From an uncultured Blautia sp. (lineage in GTDB: Bacteria; Bacillota; Clostridia; Lachnospirales; Lachnospiraceae), in the NCBI GenBank assembly GCA_900541985.1, contig UQLX01000035.1, positions 1-23,475 on the forward strand: a DNA stretch of 23,475 nt, written 5' to 3'. A model generated the notes under the pieces. That model was not told the DNA's origin. It saw only the letters and a list, made by a program, of their open reading frames with translations, and did no database searches. Numbering within the stretch: position 1 is the stretch's first letter; every line of letters begins with the position of its first letter. The position numbers and the translations under genes were made by a program. Shown here in pieces: positions 22,414 to 23,475 of the stretch.

Positions 22414-22439
22414 TACAAAATAAAAGAGAATATTTTGTA
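22414..22439. repeat. 9-bp perfect inverted repeat before the candidate immunity gene
   Basis: TACAAAATA (22414-22422) and TATTTTGTA (22431-22439) are perfect inverted copies with eight bases between them, 65 bases before the next start codon. It could be an operator or a leader hairpin. A weak -35 (TTGTAC, 22435-22440) overlaps its right arm. Confidence 0.4.
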
Positions 22440-22503
22440 CAGACTGGAGTGAATATAGAAAAGCGCAAAAATAAAGCTAAATTGTTACGGAGAGGAGATT
22501 AGA

Positions 22504-23034
22504 ATGGGTAGTGCAGGTTTTATTTATCTTTCAGAATTCCTTATAATGTTGTTTATATATGCTACAAAAGATGTTTGGGCGTGGCATATAGGAATGGTTA
22601 TGCATTTATTAATGCTGCCATTAGTTTTGGGGAGCAATTGGAGCTATGTTTTTATTAGCTGGAAGGAAAATGAATTTGGTAGGATTAGTGAAGAAGATAG
22701 TTTGATTGCCCTACGAGATGATTCATCCAATCCATTGTATGTGAAAGGTTGCTTTCGCAAAAATTATAATAAGAATCCTCGCAGTAGAATGGCAAAACTG
22801 AAAGGAAATTATTTTTGTCAGTGTGTGGCGATTATACAAATGTTAATTATGGTAATAAGAATTATATATATTATTGTTAGGAGTATCGAATTGGGGAAAA
22901 TTGGAATATATTATGGCGTCATATGGCCGGATATCGTGATTATAATTTGGTTAATGTTAAATTTAATTTTGGCATCAGTGTTTCATACATATTATAATTA
23001 TCTTTTTAAGAAAACTATGAAGAAAAATGATTAA
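22504..23034 (+). CDS. Four-helix membrane protein, candidate immunity protein for the RHS tip
   Basis: The 176-residue protein has four likely membrane helices at about residues 5-20, 25-45, 102-125 and 133-160, with a hydrophilic cytoplasmic or external loop of about 55 residues (WKENEFGRI to SRMAKLKG) between the second and third. It has no family motif that I recognise. AGGAG lies about seven bases before the ATG. It directly follows the toxin-like RHS gene on the same strand, and like the RHS tip it is very AT-rich (about 28-30% GC in sampled lines against about 45% in the RHS body). This is the expected place and character of an immunity gene, but the role is inferred from position only. 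A membrane-bound immunity protein would suggest that the toxin acts at or crosses the membrane. Confidence 0.7.
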   Translation: MGSAGFIYLSEFLIMLFIYATKDVWAWHIGMVMHLLMLPLVLGSNWSYVFISWKENEFGRISEEDSLIALRDDSSNPLYVKGCFRKNYNKNPRSRMAKLKGNYFCQCVAIIQMLIMVIRIIYIIVRSIELGKIGIYYGVIWPDIVIIIWLMLNLILASVFHTYYNYLFKKTMKKND

Positions 23035-23166
23035 GTTTTGAAGAGGGATGAAGAGTCAAATATATAGGGAAAGTATATAAGGCCGGTAAAAAACGCAGAA
23101 ATATAGTCGGTGAAAAGATGAAATAGGATTTGTTTGAAGTATTGAAAAGCATATAGAAATAGATTC

Positions 23167-23200
23167 AAGGGAGGCGGTATACCCTGCCGCTTCCTTTTCT
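23167..23200 (+). terminator. Terminator behind the toxin/immunity cassette
   Basis: An 11-bp G/C-rich stem with G-U pairs (23167-23177 against 23187-23197) and a nine-base loop runs into TTTT, with a second T-run at 23208-23212. It lies 130 bases after the membrane gene. The sequence between (23035-23166) has short open stretches with stops and no gene I can support. Confidence 0.65.
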
Positions 23201-23243
23201 ATACCCTTTTTTAAGAAGAATTTACAGAAAACGGAGGAAAATC

Positions 23244-23475
23244 GTAAGTAGGTAATAATCCGTATCTTCAAGTCCACAAATACCTTTGATATACTTTAGA
23301 AAAGTTATCAGAGGAGGTGCTAAGCACATGGCCGATACAGCCAACAAGCAGCAACTTTGGCAATCCAGGATTGAGGAGTGCCAGAACAGCCCTATATCAG
23401 CAAAACAGTGGTGTCTGGAAAATCAAATTTCCTACTCCACATATTTATACTGGACAAGAAAACTCAGATTGGCGG
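23244..23475 (+). mobile_element. IS66-family insertion sequence, left end (continues off the window)
   Basis: The first gene of an IS66-type element starts at 23328. About 84 bases before it the sequence GTAAGTAGG begins at 23244; IS66-family termini usually begin with GTAA, so this is the likely left end. An eight-base target duplication would then lie at 23236-23243 (GGAAAATC). The right end is outside the window, so neither the terminal repeat nor the duplication can be verified. Confidence 0.6.
23328..23475 (+). CDS. tnpA: IS66-family accessory protein TnpA (partial, 5' part)
   Basis: The first 49 codons are visible: M-A-D-T-A-N-K-Q-Q-L-W-Q, then RIEECQNSPISAKQWCLEN and 'YSTYLYWTRKLR'. 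The pattern W-x-x-R-I-E-x-C-x-x-S, W-C-x-E-N and YxYW is that of the small helix-turn-helix protein TnpA encoded before tnpB and the transposase in IS66 elements, where it is needed for transposition. GAGGAGGTG precedes the ATG by about ten bases. A possible promoter (TTCAAG, 17 bases, TATACT) lies in the element's end. The gene runs off the window. Confidence 0.8.
   Translation, partial: MADTANKQQLWQSRIEECQNSPISAKQWCLENQISYSTYLYWTRKLRLA

Noticed and set aside
23035..23160. Short open stretch reading YIGKVYKAGKKRRNIVGEKMK between the membrane gene and its terminator
   Set aside because: It has only about 20 codons, no start codon with a ribosome binding site and no recognisable family; it may be a remnant but cannot be supported.

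Overview
The window looks like a chromosomal stretch from a gut clostridium, most probably a Lachnospiraceae member of the Blautia/Ruminococcus type. This is inferred from strong AGGAGG ribosome binding sites, moderate GC, and a gene set typical of that group: an EFR1-type flavodoxin/ferredoxin, a UMF1-type transporter, a CsoR-CopA copper operon, a DNRLRE/RHS giant protein and an IS66-family element. No rRNA, tRNA or CRISPR array was seen.

Layout. Bases 1-1200 are a scrapyard of gene remnants: a truncated elongation factor P, a small XRE-type regulator with an atypical tail, and a ribose-type ABC permease with an internal deletion. Bases 1415-4561 form a plus-strand operon: a pRiA4b ORF-3/SEC-C protein, acylphosphatase, a flavodoxin plus 2[4Fe-4S] protein and a small unknown. 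It ends at a bidirectional terminator shared with a convergent UMF1-type transporter (4618-5859, minus). Housekeeping genes follow: tcdA (tRNA t6A dehydratase) and pyruvate kinase, each with its own promoter-like sequence.

Bases 8534-11210, minus strand, hold a decayed BlaI/BlaR1-like regulatory pair next to a secreted protein. The blaI-like gene has a one-base frameshift and lacks its C-terminus. The M56 peptidase lacks its first membrane segments and has a frameshift in a poly-A run that separates it from an acidic tail. That tail shares a 'DNGDGT-DENGN' repeat with the secreted neighbour, whose upstream region carries a BlaI/MecI-like dyad (TTCTACATCTGTAGAA). Together these look like one former regulon.

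Bases 11287-15557, minus strand, are a copper operon: csoR, a CopA Cu+-ATPase with a CopZ-like domain fused at its C-terminus, and a CLC anion transporter two bases downstream. Two CsoR-type operators lie at its head, one of them between -35 and -10. The internal start of the CopZ-like part has its own Shine-Dalgarno sequence.

Bases 15739-23200 hold a 2196-residue DNRLRE/RHS polymorphic toxin-like protein with three central SH3-like segments and an unrecognised C-terminal tip, followed by a four-helix membrane protein that is a candidate immunity partner. The tip and the membrane gene are much more AT-rich than the RHS body, as expected for an exchangeable cassette. The window ends inside an IS66-family element (left end near 23244, tnpA from 23328).
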